Source of the DNA: Roseiarcus sp963835885
Lineage (GTDB): Bacteria; Pseudomonadota; Alphaproteobacteria; Rhizobiales; Beijerinckiaceae
Direction: 5' to 3'
NCBI GenBank assembly: GCA_963835885.1
Contig: CAWIHF010000017.1
Coordinates: forward strand, 620,001 to 684,000
DNA: 64,000 nt
Below, one piece after another: positions 56,022 to 64,000 of this stretch. Numbering within the stretch: position 1 is the stretch's first letter; every line of letters starts with the position of its first letter. The position numbers were made by a program, and so were the translations under genes. The notes beneath the pieces were generated by a model. The model was given only the letters and a program-made list of their open reading frames with translations, was not told where the DNA came from and searched no databases.

Positions 56022-58574
56022 ATGAACGATTCGCCGCCTCTGCTCGAGGCCCGCGATCTCGCCAAGCGATTCGGCTCCGTCGTCGCGCTTCGATCCGCGA
56101 CGCTGACTCTTTCCCACGGCGAGATCCATGCGCTGATGGGGGCCAACGGCGCGGGCAAGAGCACGCTCGTGAAGATTCTCACCGGCGTCTACCCGGCGGA
56201 TCGCGGAACCATAATGGTCGACGGCGCAGTCCGGACGATTCGCTCTCCCGCCGAAGCGCGCCGTGCGGGCATCGTCTCAGTCTACCAGGACCCGGCGCTC
56301 GTTCCCGACCTGACGGTCAGCCAAAACATGCGATTGGCCGATGTCGCCTTGGCGAGCGTGCGGAACCATCTCGGCGACCTCGGGATAACGGACCTCAACT
56401 TTGGCGAGCTGGTGCGGGACATTCCATATCCGGTGTTGCGCCTCATCGACTTGGCCCGCGCGCTGGCCTCCGATCCGATCGTGCTCATGCTCGACGAAAT
56501 CACCGCGGCGCTCCCGGCGGACCTGTCGGAAAAGGTCTTCGCGGTCGTGCGGCGCTGGCGCGACCGCGGCAATTCGGTGATCTTCATTTCTCATCGCATG
56601 GCCGAGGTGGCTGCGCTGTGCGATCGCGCCACCGTTTTGCGCGATGGCGTCACCGTCGGCGTCACGGACACCGCCCGAGGCAGCGAAGACCGAATCGTTT
56701 CGCTGATGCTTGGCGTGGAAGCGGTGACAGCCGGTCCCGCCGAGGCCACCCAAGGACGGATGGAACGCCGCGCGGCTGAGGAGCCGGCGGCGCTCGAGGT
56801 CCGCGATCTCTGCTACGGGCATATGCTCAAGAATGTCTCCTTCAGCCTTCGGGCGGGAGAGATTCTCGGTGTCGCAGCGCTCGAGGGTCAGGGGCAGCAG
56901 GAACTGTTCGATTCTATTGCGGGGGTAAGCCGGCATGACGGCGGAGAGATCATCGCCCATGGCCGAAAGTTGCAGCTGCGCCATCCAGGCGATGCGATTG
57001 CGGAGGGCCTTGTGCTGGTGCCGGCGAATCGGCTTCAGGCCCTCTTGCCGCAGCGTTCGATTCGAGAAAACGTCGCCTTGCCGCTTGTTCGCGAACCGTC
57101 CAACTGGGGCCTGATTCGTGGCCCTAGCGAGCGAAGGCGGGTCGCCGCCGCCGTCAAGCGCTTGCAGATCGACGCCCGCGCGGGCTCCGAACTACGCCGG
57201 CTGAGTGGCGGCAACCAGCAGAAAGTGGTGATCGCACGCTGGATCGCCGCCGGGTTTCAAACCCTGCTTTGCTTCGATCCAACCCGCGGCATCGATATCG
57301 GCACCAAGCATCAGATCTATCGGTTGCTGCGTGAGATGGCCGAGGCTGGGTCGTCCGTCCTGCTGTTCACGTCCGAGCTTTCGGAAATATCCCTGGTTTG
57401 CGACCGGGCGATTGTCTTGTTCGGCGGCGAAATCGTCGCTGAGATGCCGGCCAGCGAGGCGGACGAGGAAGTCTTGCTGCGCGCCGCGCATGGCATCGGC
57501 GTCGCGCGCGGCAGGGATGTCGCGTCTCGCGCAAGCGCCCCGCGCCGGGGAACCGGCGTGACTGCGGCGTCGGCCGACAATTGGTCCCCCGACCTCAAAA
57601 GGCCTGGCGCGATCGACAAGATCAGGGGCGTCGTGGCCGGCTATTCGGCGCTCGTTAGCATGCTGGTGCTGTTGATCGTCTTCCTGGCGGCGACCGTGGC
57701 GATTCATCCCACGTTCGATTCGTTCGACGCGCAATCGGTCGCGATGGCCGCCTTGCCGTTGGCCTGCGCTGCCGCGGCGCAGGCTGTGGTCGTGATCTCG
57801 GGCGGAATCGACCTGTCGATCGGATCGGTGATGGCGGTGGCAAACGTGCTCGCGGCGAGCACGATGAAAAATGCCAGCTTTGGCGAGGCGCTCTTGCTCG
57901 CCGTGGCGGTCCTCGTCGCCGGCGCGGCGGTCGGCGCGGTCAACGGGCTCCTCGTCCTCGTCTCCCGCGTCCCTGACGTCATCGTGACGCTGACCACCGG
58001 TTTCATATGGGGCGGCGTCGCGCTCCTGATCCTCGAAAAGCCTGGCGGCGGCGCGCCCCCCGAATTCCTCAATCTCGGCACCGGCACGTTCATCACCGAG
58101 TGGCTGTCCAATTCGCTCGTTCTGCTGGTTGTCTCCCTAACCGCCGTTTGGGTTCCGGTCCGCAGGTCGAAAACCGGCCTGCGCATCTACGCCACCGGCA
58201 GCGACCGGATCGCCGCGTTTCGCAGCGGCGTCAATGTCGAGTTCGCCCGGCTCATTGCCTATGTCCTCAGCGGCTTGTTCAGCGCGATCGGGGGCGTGGG
58301 CCTGACGATGACGACGGGCATCGGCTCTCCACACGCCGGCGTCCTCTACACGCTGAGCGGACTGGCCGCCGTCGTCATCGGCGGGGTGAGCCTGACGGGA
58401 GGGCGCGGCGGGATTGTGGGGCCGGTTATCGCCGCTTTTGTGCTCACCCTCATCCCCGCCGACCTGATCTTCTTGAACATCGACCCGAATTTCGGCCAGG
58501 TGATCCAGGGAACCCTGATCGTTCTGGTGGTGATGGCCGGCGGCCTGGTCGCCTCGGTGAGACGCCGCAAATGA
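56022..58574 (+). CDS. Fused sugar ABC transporter: two ATPase domains plus permease in one chain
   Basis: 850 residues, intact. NBD1 (about 1-245): Walker A GANGAGKST, Q-loop SVYQDPALVPD, Walker B VLMLDEITAAL, H-loop FISHRM, but in place of LSxGQ the segment reads LVRDIPYPVLRLIDLARALA. NBD2 (about 255-505): the Walker A position is degenerate (VAALEGQGQQELFD), the signature LSGGNQQKVVIARW is intact and Walker B is LCFDPTRGIDIGTK. A roughly 40-residue linker leads to a RbsC-type permease (about 530-850): AAAAQAVVVISGGIDLSIGS, VPDVIVTLTTGFIWGGVALL, GSDRIAAFRSGVNVEFARLI. RbsA and RbsC are normally separate proteins, so this fusion is unusual though not unheard of. A second permease gene overlaps its stop (ATGA). 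Confidence 0.9.
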   Translation: MNDSPPLLEARDLAKRFGSVVALRSATLTLSHGEIHALMGANGAGKSTLVKILTGVYPADRGTIMVDGAVRTIRSPAEARRAGIVSVYQDPALVPDLTVSQNMRLADVALASVRNHLGDLGITDLNFGELVRDIPYPVLRLIDLARALASDPIVLMLDEITAALPADLSEKVFAVVRRWRDRGNSVIFISHRMAEVAALCDRATVLRDGVTVGVTDTARGSEDRIVSLMLGVEAVTAGPAEATQGRMERRAAEEPAALEVRDLCYGHMLKNVSFSLRAGEILGVAALEGQGQQELFDSIAGVSRHDGGEIIAHGRKLQLRHPGDAIAEGLVLVPANRLQALLPQRSIRENVALPLVREPSNWGLIRGPSERRRVAAAVKRLQIDARAGSELRRLSGGNQQKVVIARWIAAGFQTLLCFDPTRGIDIGTKHQIYRLLREMAEAGSSVLLFTSELSEISLVCDRAIVLFGGEIVAEMPASEADEEVLLRAAHGIGVARGRDVASRASAPRRGTGVTAASADNWSPDLKRPGAIDKIRGVVAGYSALVSMLVLLIVFLAATVAIHPTFDSFDAQSVAMAALPLACAAAAQAVVVISGGIDLSIGSVMAVANVLAASTMKNASFGEALLLAVAVLVAGAAVGAVNGLLVLVSRVPDVIVTLTTGFIWGGVALLILEKPGGGAPPEFLNLGTGTFITEWLSNSLVLLVVSLTAVWVPVRRSKTGLRIYATGSDRIAAFRSGVNVEFARLIAYVLSGLFSAIGGVGLTMTTGIGSPHAGVLYTLSGLAAVVIGGVSLTGGRGGIVGPVIAAFVLTLIPADLIFLNIDPNFGQVIQGTLIVLVVMAGGLVASVRRRK

Positions 58575-59575
58575 TCGATCCGTCGAACGCCTCGGCGCCG
58601 GCGCGACGCTTCGAGTTTCGCAGCATTCTGCTTTGGTTTCAGCGCAATACCATCGTTGCTCTCGTCCTGCTGCTGCTTGTGTTTATAGCGCTCGTCGATC
58701 TCATGAAGCCGGGCACGGTCAATCCGGTATGGCTGTCAAACACGCTGCTGTTCGCGGCGCCGCTGGGCATTCTCGCCGCCGGTCAGACGATGGTGATGCT
58801 GACCGGCGGGATCGATCTGTCGGTCGTCAGCGTCGCCACCGGCTCGGCCTTCCTGATGACGACGACGGCCCTGAAGTTGGGCGACGGGCCGGCGGTCGCG
58901 ATCGGGCTTGGGCTGGGGCTGGCGGTGGGCGCGATCAATGGCGTCGGCGTCGCTCTGCTGGGCGTTCAGCCGCTGGTGATGACGCTCGGCACCGGGCTGA
59001 TGACGCAGGGCATCATCATCGTCTACAGCCAGAGGATTTTCGCCTCGCGTTCGATCGTGCCGGCCTTCATCCACGCCATCGGATCCGATCGCCTGGGCAT
59101 AATTCCTTTCGACCTGTTTTTGTGGCTGCCGATCGCGTTGCTGGTGGTGGTCACGCTGGCGCGGACCGGCTTCGGCCGCTTGCTGTACGCTATCGGCGAC
59201 AATCCCGAAGCCTGTCGGTTGGCCGGCGTGCGCGTGTGGCGGCTGGTCCTCATCGACTACATCATTTGCGCGGTCCTTGCGTCGCTCGCCGGATTCGTGC
59301 TCGTCGGCCACACCAATTCCGCCGATCTCAGCCTGGCCTCCACCTACCTCTTGCCGTCCATCGCGGCGGTCATCATCGGCGGCACCTCGATCTTCGGCGG
59401 CCGCGGCGGCTATTCCGGCAGCATCGTCGGCGCCCTCATCCTGACGGTGCTCGACGGATTGTTGACCCTGCTCGATTCGCCCGAGCCGATCAAGCAGGTC
59501 CTGTATGGCGCGATCATCCTGTCGCTTGCCGACGGCTTACGCGCGGCTGACGGAAAGTTGAAACGGCGCCGCTGA
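58571..59575 (+). CDS. Sugar ABC transporter permease (RbsC-like)
   Basis: 334 residues, intact, about nine hydrophobic helices. The permease signature is GILAAGQTMVMLTGGIDLSV (about 75-95), followed by INGVGVALLGVQPLVMTLGT and the coupling loop TGFGRLLYAIGDNPEACRLA GV. The start overlaps the stop of the fused ABC gene by ATGA. With the permease half of that protein it would form the heterodimeric membrane channel for a sugar or polyol supplied by the binding protein at 54838. It ends the locus; A/T-rich DNA follows. Confidence 0.9.
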   Translation: MIDPSNASAPARRFEFRSILLWFQRNTIVALVLLLLVFIALVDLMKPGTVNPVWLSNTLLFAAPLGILAAGQTMVMLTGGIDLSVVSVATGSAFLMTTTALKLGDGPAVAIGLGLGLAVGAINGVGVALLGVQPLVMTLGTGLMTQGIIIVYSQRIFASRSIVPAFIHAIGSDRLGIIPFDLFLWLPIALLVVVTLARTGFGRLLYAIGDNPEACRLAGVRVWRLVLIDYIICAVLASLAGFVLVGHTNSADLSLASTYLLPSIAAVIIGGTSIFGGRGGYSGSIVGALILTVLDGLLTLLDSPEPIKQVLYGAIILSLADGLRAADGKLKRRR

Positions 59576-59833
59576 CCGATCAGTCGGCGCCCAAAATGTG
59601 GCGTCAGCCGGAAAACCCCACATTCGATTCGATCGCTGGCCACGGTTCGCCGGTTCGACACATTGAGTGGAGCCCGGCGGCCGAAGGTGGAGAGAGCGGT
59701 TCTGGCGTTCCTGAAGTCCGAAGAGCTGCAAACCGGCGGATCTGACGATCCGAGAGGACGGGGTGGTGATTGAGGCTCAATCCGGAGTTGGCGAAAGCGG
59801 GTGGCGGCGGCTAACCCGGGCTCACGTTGCTGG

Positions 59834-62426
59834 TCACCTTTGAGAATTAGATATCTTTAGTAAATTATCTCTTAGCTTTATCACTTCTTCCTCTACTTCA
59901 ACAGGTGTGCTGCTCCGAGAAAAAGATGGAGACTTAATCGAATTCCTGAGGCGATCTAATTTTTCGCTGAATACTTTTGCGTCTCTCCCGCTTGAAGTTG
60001 TTACACCTCGCTTCAATAGTTTTTTTGTCCACTCGTTACCTGACCCTATTGCAGTAAACAAAACCTGACTATTCCTAGACCTGTATTTTAAAATAGCGTT
60101 CAGACAAGCGTTGAAATATTGTCTTAAACCAGCTCCGTCGGGCGGCCATATCATGCGTACAACTCCTAACCACCGAACGATTAGTGTTTCGTTGAGCTGC
60201 CACAACTGCGCACGGTCCGCCCCAAAGGAATATTGACAAGTCGCGGCCTTAATATTTTCGAGCGCTCTGCGGTACTCTTGTTCAGCGTTTACAAAATCAC
60301 CCGATCTTGCTGCTTGGTCGCCAAGCCACATTAGAGCTTTATCTCGGATCAGCTGAAACTGACACGTCTGCAATTGCTCCTCAGCGATCGCAGCCACTCT
60401 TGCCATCTCCCTCCAATCTTCCCTCCTACGCAGAATATCCACCCAGCCATCAAAGAGCTCTCGTTTTCTACATCCGAGTTCGTATGATTTCCCAAAACTT
60501 TCCTCGGCTCTCGCAATATCACCAGCGTCTGCAAATACCTTAGCACTAAGACAATGAAGATCTTGATTTAATGGCAGATTGGCTAACGCTCCATCCACTA
60601 TTTCATGCGCCCCCGCGTTATCCCCTGTACTCAGTCTCGCAATAGTTCTTTTTACGGCGATTCCAACAAATTGGCCTCTATTCTTTGCAATCTCAACGTG
60701 CGATCTACATCTGCTCTTTATATTCTTCCAATCAGCAACTCGAGCCTCGACCAAATCAGACACGAGTGCGAGAGTTGATGGAATTTGAAATGCTGCGCCC
60801 CCAGGTAACGCAGCCTCTGTGGTTGTCATAGAAAATCCTTGTAGTGCTTCTAATGCATTTTGTACCTCATACCTATTTAGTTTGAGAATTACGGCAATTT
60901 CGTCAACTGACGCCCTCTCAAGATAGCTCAGAACCAGGAAAACACGTGCTTCATTTCCCTTCAAACGACCGATTTCCCGCTGAAACGCAGCCTTTCGAAC
61001 GGCCTCTCCGTCTGCCCCTTTCCAATTATCTATTGCGCCTTTTATAGAGTCACCAAGCGACACAAGTCTCAAAATTGAGAGCGCAAAGAGCGGCGAGCCA
61101 TTACTAGCGTCATACAGAGCGTTTACAGTCTGCTGTGAAATGCTTGCGTCGGCAGATAACTTCAACTGCCGCCACTTGTCACTTACGAATTTTGTAAAAT
61201 CTTCCTTATTCAGTCCGCTCAGATACGTGACAATAGTTGTTGTTGCTCCCAAATTACGTCTTGCTGTGAGAATAGCTTTTGTCTTTGAGGATGAACATAA
61301 CTGCACCATCAGATGAAGCATTAGTTGTTGATCAGCGTCACTTAGACTGTCTAAGTTGTCCAGGACAATAAGGTAATTGAAGGCGCTTAAATGTTCCACA
61401 CCGAGGCGCAGCAGTTCGTCAAGCGAAGGCGAATCAGGGACCTGTTCTGGCGGACACCCCGATTCAGCTAACAGCTGAACAAGGGCCTCGGAGATGTTTT
61501 TGAAGTCGACACGACTCGACTTTACAAACGTTCCCTTAGAACCAGACCAAGTTTCGGGTTTTGCTCCCAGCCAAATGACTCGGTCAATTCCCGCGTGTGA
61601 ATGATAAATAAGGCGCTCCGCAAATGTGTACACAAGTGACGTCTTTCCTACGCCTCCTAAGCCAGAGACGATTCGAACTGGACTGAAGTTGTCGCTCAGC
61701 CAAAGCCAAAGTTCTTTTAGCTCATGATCTCGGCCGATGAATTGAGAAAGGTCGACATCTCTGGGCGGCAGAGTATTTTCGATGATCTTCGTTTGGGGTA
61801 CCGACAGATCAGTCTCCCGAGGTCCAAAAACGAATTCGAGGTCCTCCGAGGTAATCTGGTTTGCATGAATCGCGCTGACGAAAATAAATATCGTACTGGT
61901 TGTAAGCGACTTTGCCAGTCTCTGATTTGGGCGCAGTCTTTTTGAATTGAGCTGGCCTGGATTTTTCAAGCCTCTTCGGAATAAATAGTAACCCAAACTT
62001 GTATGATCTATCACCAACTGGAAAGGAGATTATTCGGTAAACTGTTTCAATACTTGATCCAGTCGCGCCTTGAATCCGCTTATTCAGTTCTGCCGAGTTA
62101 AACAGTTTGTCAAATCCGATCAGTTGTCGAGAGTTATCGTCAACTCCAACTATCAAATAACCGCCGAACGTGTTGTTGAACGCAACGCTGTCCTTGACAA
62201 TCTCCGAGAATTCCAAATCATATTTCTCAGTCAGAGCATGATTTACTTTTTGCGCGGGCTGAATGGGTAATTCCCGCTTGAAATCCCATAGGACTGCTTC
62301 ATCTGAGATTGCAACGCCTTGCCGAATCAGCTGCGCAAGAACTCTCTCGTCTATACAGCCCTCTTGCACTAAGTTTGCGATTGCGTTTCGGCGGACTAAT
62401 ACACTGTCGATTGCTTCTGTAACCAT
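59834..62426 (-). CDS. AlbA_2/Schlafen-like domain fused to a STAND (NB-ARC) NTPase, frameshifted; candidate defence protein
   Basis: About 863 residues if the one-base frame change near 61850 is corrected; the second frame has no good start of its own there. The N-terminal part (about 45-165) has VLWDFKRELPIQP, EIVKDSVAFNNTFGGYLIVG VDD and DKLFNSAELNKRI, the AlbA_2/Schlafen-type fold. The middle is a signalling NTPase: QFIGRDHELKELWLWLSD, Walker A SGLGGVGKTS (about 255-262), Walker B NYLIVLDNLDSLSD (about 352-360) and ILTARRNLGATTTIV. The C-terminal half has repeated helical pairs like TPRs (ALANLPLNQDLHCLSAKVFA, ARAEESFGKSYELGCRKREL), a likely sensor. The DNA is visibly richer in A/T than its neighbours, suggesting transfer. 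Such proteins resemble bacterial NLR-like antiphage ATPases; function is inferred. Confidence 0.72.
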
Positions 62427-62832
62427 TTAGGCGGCACTCTGGAGAACGCATGAGGTTGGCGCTTCACATAAAGCAATTCAACGTTGGCCCAAAACCGGTT
62501 CGCTTACAACAGCGACGGCGACAGGAGAACGATCACGGCAGATGCGTGTTGGGGCACGTCACGCAGCCCGGAACGGGGCACCCTGCGGCCGCGGCCGCGC
62601 AGGTTCAAGAGCGCCAACCACAGCCTGCGGACCGCGGCATCCCACCGGAGGCCATGACGCCGCTACTTGAATGTTTTCAAATAATTGGAACGAAGGGCGG
62701 TCATTTTCTGATCTTGCCCTGCTCTCGCGGTGGTATTTTTTCCAGAGATCACTTTACCCCGTAACGAGTTGGAATGGATTTGAGGTCGGCGCCCCACCCG
62801 CTTGGCGTCGGCGCCGTTGGGCGTTGGGCCGC
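62427..62832. other. Intergenic stretch between the STAND gene and guaB
   Basis: About 400 bp. A NotI-like GCGGCCGCGGCCGC run (62585-62598) and an A/T-rich stretch (62665-62760) are present. No supported gene, tRNA or clear attachment site. Confidence 0.4.
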
Positions 62833-64000
62833 TCACACCCCCGTCGGGTGGTAGTTCGGGCTCTCGCGAGTGATCGCCACGTCGTGCACGTGGCTTTCAC
62901 GCAGGGCGGCGTTGGTGATCCGCATGAAGCGGGCTTTTGCCTGGAACTCGGGGATCGTCTCGGCTCCGACATAGCCCATGGCGGCGCGTAAGCCCCCGGC
63001 CAGCTGGTGGACGATCGCCCCGACCGGCCCGCGGTACGGCACCTGGCCCTCGATCCCCTCGGGCACCAGCTTCATCTGGTCCTTGACGTCCTGCTGGAAA
63101 TAGCGGTCGGCCGAGCCCTGCCCCATCGCGCCCAGCGAGCCCATGCCGCGGTAGCTCTTGTAGGAGCGGCCCTGGTAGAGGAACACCTCTCCGGGGCTCT
63201 CGTCGGTGCCGGCGAGCAGCGAGCCGATCATCACGCAGTCCGCCCCGCCGGCGATCGCCTTGGCGAGGTCGCCCGAATATTTGATCCCGCCGTCGGCGAT
63301 GACCGGCACGTCGGCCGCCCGCCCCGCTTCGGCCGCCTCGAGAATGGCGCTGAACTGCGGCACGCCGACGCCGGCGACGATCCGTGTGGTGCAGATCGAG
63401 CCCGGCCCGATGCCGACCTTGATCGCGTCCGCGCCCGCGTCGATCAGCGCCAGCGCGCCCTCGCGCGTCGCCACGTTGCCGGCGATGACCGAGACCTTGT
63501 TGGTCGCGCGCTGGATCCGCCGGACCTGCTGCAGGACCTGTTCCGAATGGCCGTGCGCGGTGTCGACGACGAGGCAGTCGACGCCTGCGGCCATCAGAAG
63601 CTCGGCGCGCTCGAAACCCTTGTCGCCGACGGTGGTCGCGGCGGCGACGCGCAGCCGCCCGTCAGAATCCTTGGCCGCGTTCGGATGAGCGGTCGCCTTC
63701 TCGATGTCCTTGACGGTGACGAGGCCGACGCAGCGGTCGGCCTCGTCGACGACCACCAGCTTCTCGATCCGGTGCTGGTGCAGGAGGTGGCGCGCCTCCT
63801 CGTGGCTTACCCCCTCCCCGACCGTGATCACCTTGCGGGTCATGAGCTCGGTCACCGGCTGGCGCGGGTCGTCGGCGAACCGCACGTCGCGATTGGTCAG
63901 GATGCCGACGAGCTTTCCCCCCTTTCCGTCGCGGCCGCGCTCGACCACCGGAATGCCCGAGATCGACGCCCGCCGCATGACGGCGAGCGCGTCGGCCAGC
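62833..64000 (-). CDS. guaB: IMP dehydrogenase (partial, runs off the window)
   Basis: The minus strand gives the C-terminal 389 or so residues; the N-terminus is beyond 64000. The CBS pair is visible (SGIPVVERGRDGKGGKLVGI, PVTELMTRKVITVGEGVSHE, HRIEKLVVVDEADRCVGLVT), followed by the catalytic barrel: LVVDTAHGHSEQVLQQVRRI, VIAGNVATREGALALIDAGA, the active-site loop KVGIGPGSICTTRIVAGVGV with the catalytic Cys, ADGGIKYSGDLAKAIAGGAD and YRGMGSLGAMGQGSADRYF. It oxidises IMP to XMP with NAD in guanine synthesis. The frame is unbroken. Confidence 0.95.
   Translation of the reverse strand, partial: LADALAVMRRASISGIPVVERGRDGKGGKLVGILTNRDVRFADDPRQPVTELMTRKVITVGEGVSHEEARHLLHQHRIEKLVVVDEADRCVGLVTVKDIEKATAHPNAAKDSDGRLRVAAATTVGDKGFERAELLMAAGVDCLVVDTAHGHSEQVLQQVRRIQRATNKVSVIAGNVATREGALALIDAGADAIKVGIGPGSICTTRIVAGVGVPQFSAILEAAEAGRAADVPVIADGGIKYSGDLAKAIAGGADCVMIGSLLAGTDESPGEVFLYQGRSYKSYRGMGSLGAMGQGSADRYFQQDVKDQMKLVPEGIEGQVPYRGPVGAIVHQLAGGLRAAMGYVGAETIPEFQAKARFMRITNAALRESHVHDVAITRESPNYHPTGV

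Noticed and set aside
59576..59833. Possible transposase tail (LNPELAKAGGGG-like end) after the sugar permease gene
   Set aside because: Only a few residues are suggestive, and no family motif supports it.
62427..62832. Attachment site or integrase fragment beside the STAND gene
   Set aside because: No tRNA end, no direct repeat flanking 59834-62426 and no integrase motif could be recognised by eye.

Overview
This is a GC-rich chromosomal window from an alphaproteobacterium, most likely order Hyphomicrobiales (Rhizobiales). The pointers are a perfect Irr (iron control element) box, an alphaproteobacterial-type LexA box (GAAC-N7-GAAC), and typical Hyphomicrobiales genes: an ATP12 chaperone, a YfgM-like membrane TPR protein and split propionyl-CoA carboxylase genes. 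Genus is not resolvable by eye; a Beijerinckiaceae/Methylocystaceae-like organism would fit.

Layout. 1-4.5 kb: start of a TPR protein, then an Irr-box-controlled ferric iron ABC importer (fbpABC-like). 4.5-12 kb: a cytochrome b561 gene split by an ISL3-family insertion with a near-perfect 8-bp target duplication, a cupredoxin, a two-component system and a facing PepSY/cytochrome b561/small-protein operon. 12-20.5 kb: an electron-transfer island with two HiPIPs, a Cyc2-like monoheme cytochrome fused to a porin, three diheme c4-like cytochromes and a diheme peroxidase (MauG/CcpA family), interrupted by an ISAs1-type element and a recombinase remnant. 20.5-27 kb: propionyl-CoA carboxylase alpha and beta, RidA, a methyltransferase and a VOC protein. 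27-31 kb: a Baeyer-Villiger-type monooxygenase gene with an IS200/IS605 element inside codon 20, then an SDR. 31-44 kb: AraC regulator, MFS exporter, ATP12, RluC, GST, a LexA-box-controlled 34-residue membrane protein, RsmB, SDR, glycosyltransferase and a secreted phosphoesterase. 44-45 kb: a Phd/VapC pair with a broken toxin, and a GST. 45-59.6 kb: a sugar/polyol oxidation and uptake locus (GMC oxidoreductase, DoxX, cupin, VOC, SMP-30 lactonase, SDR, two Gfo/Idh/MocA dehydrogenases, TIM-barrel isomerase, binding protein, a fused ABC ATPase-permease and a second permease). 59.8-62.4 kb: an A/T-rich, apparently transferred AlbA_2/Schlafen-STAND NTPase gene, a candidate defence gene. 62.8 kb to the end: guaB, running off the window.

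Working together: the 12-20.5 kb genes could pass electrons from an outer-membrane cytochrome through periplasmic HiPIP and c4-type carriers. The 45-59.6 kb genes look like uptake, oxidation, lactone hydrolysis and isomerisation of one carbohydrate class.

Caveat: about 25 genes contain frameshifts, mostly single-base indels, including conserved metabolic ones. This is more likely sequencing/assembly error than real decay in most cases, so reconstructed full-length products are given below.
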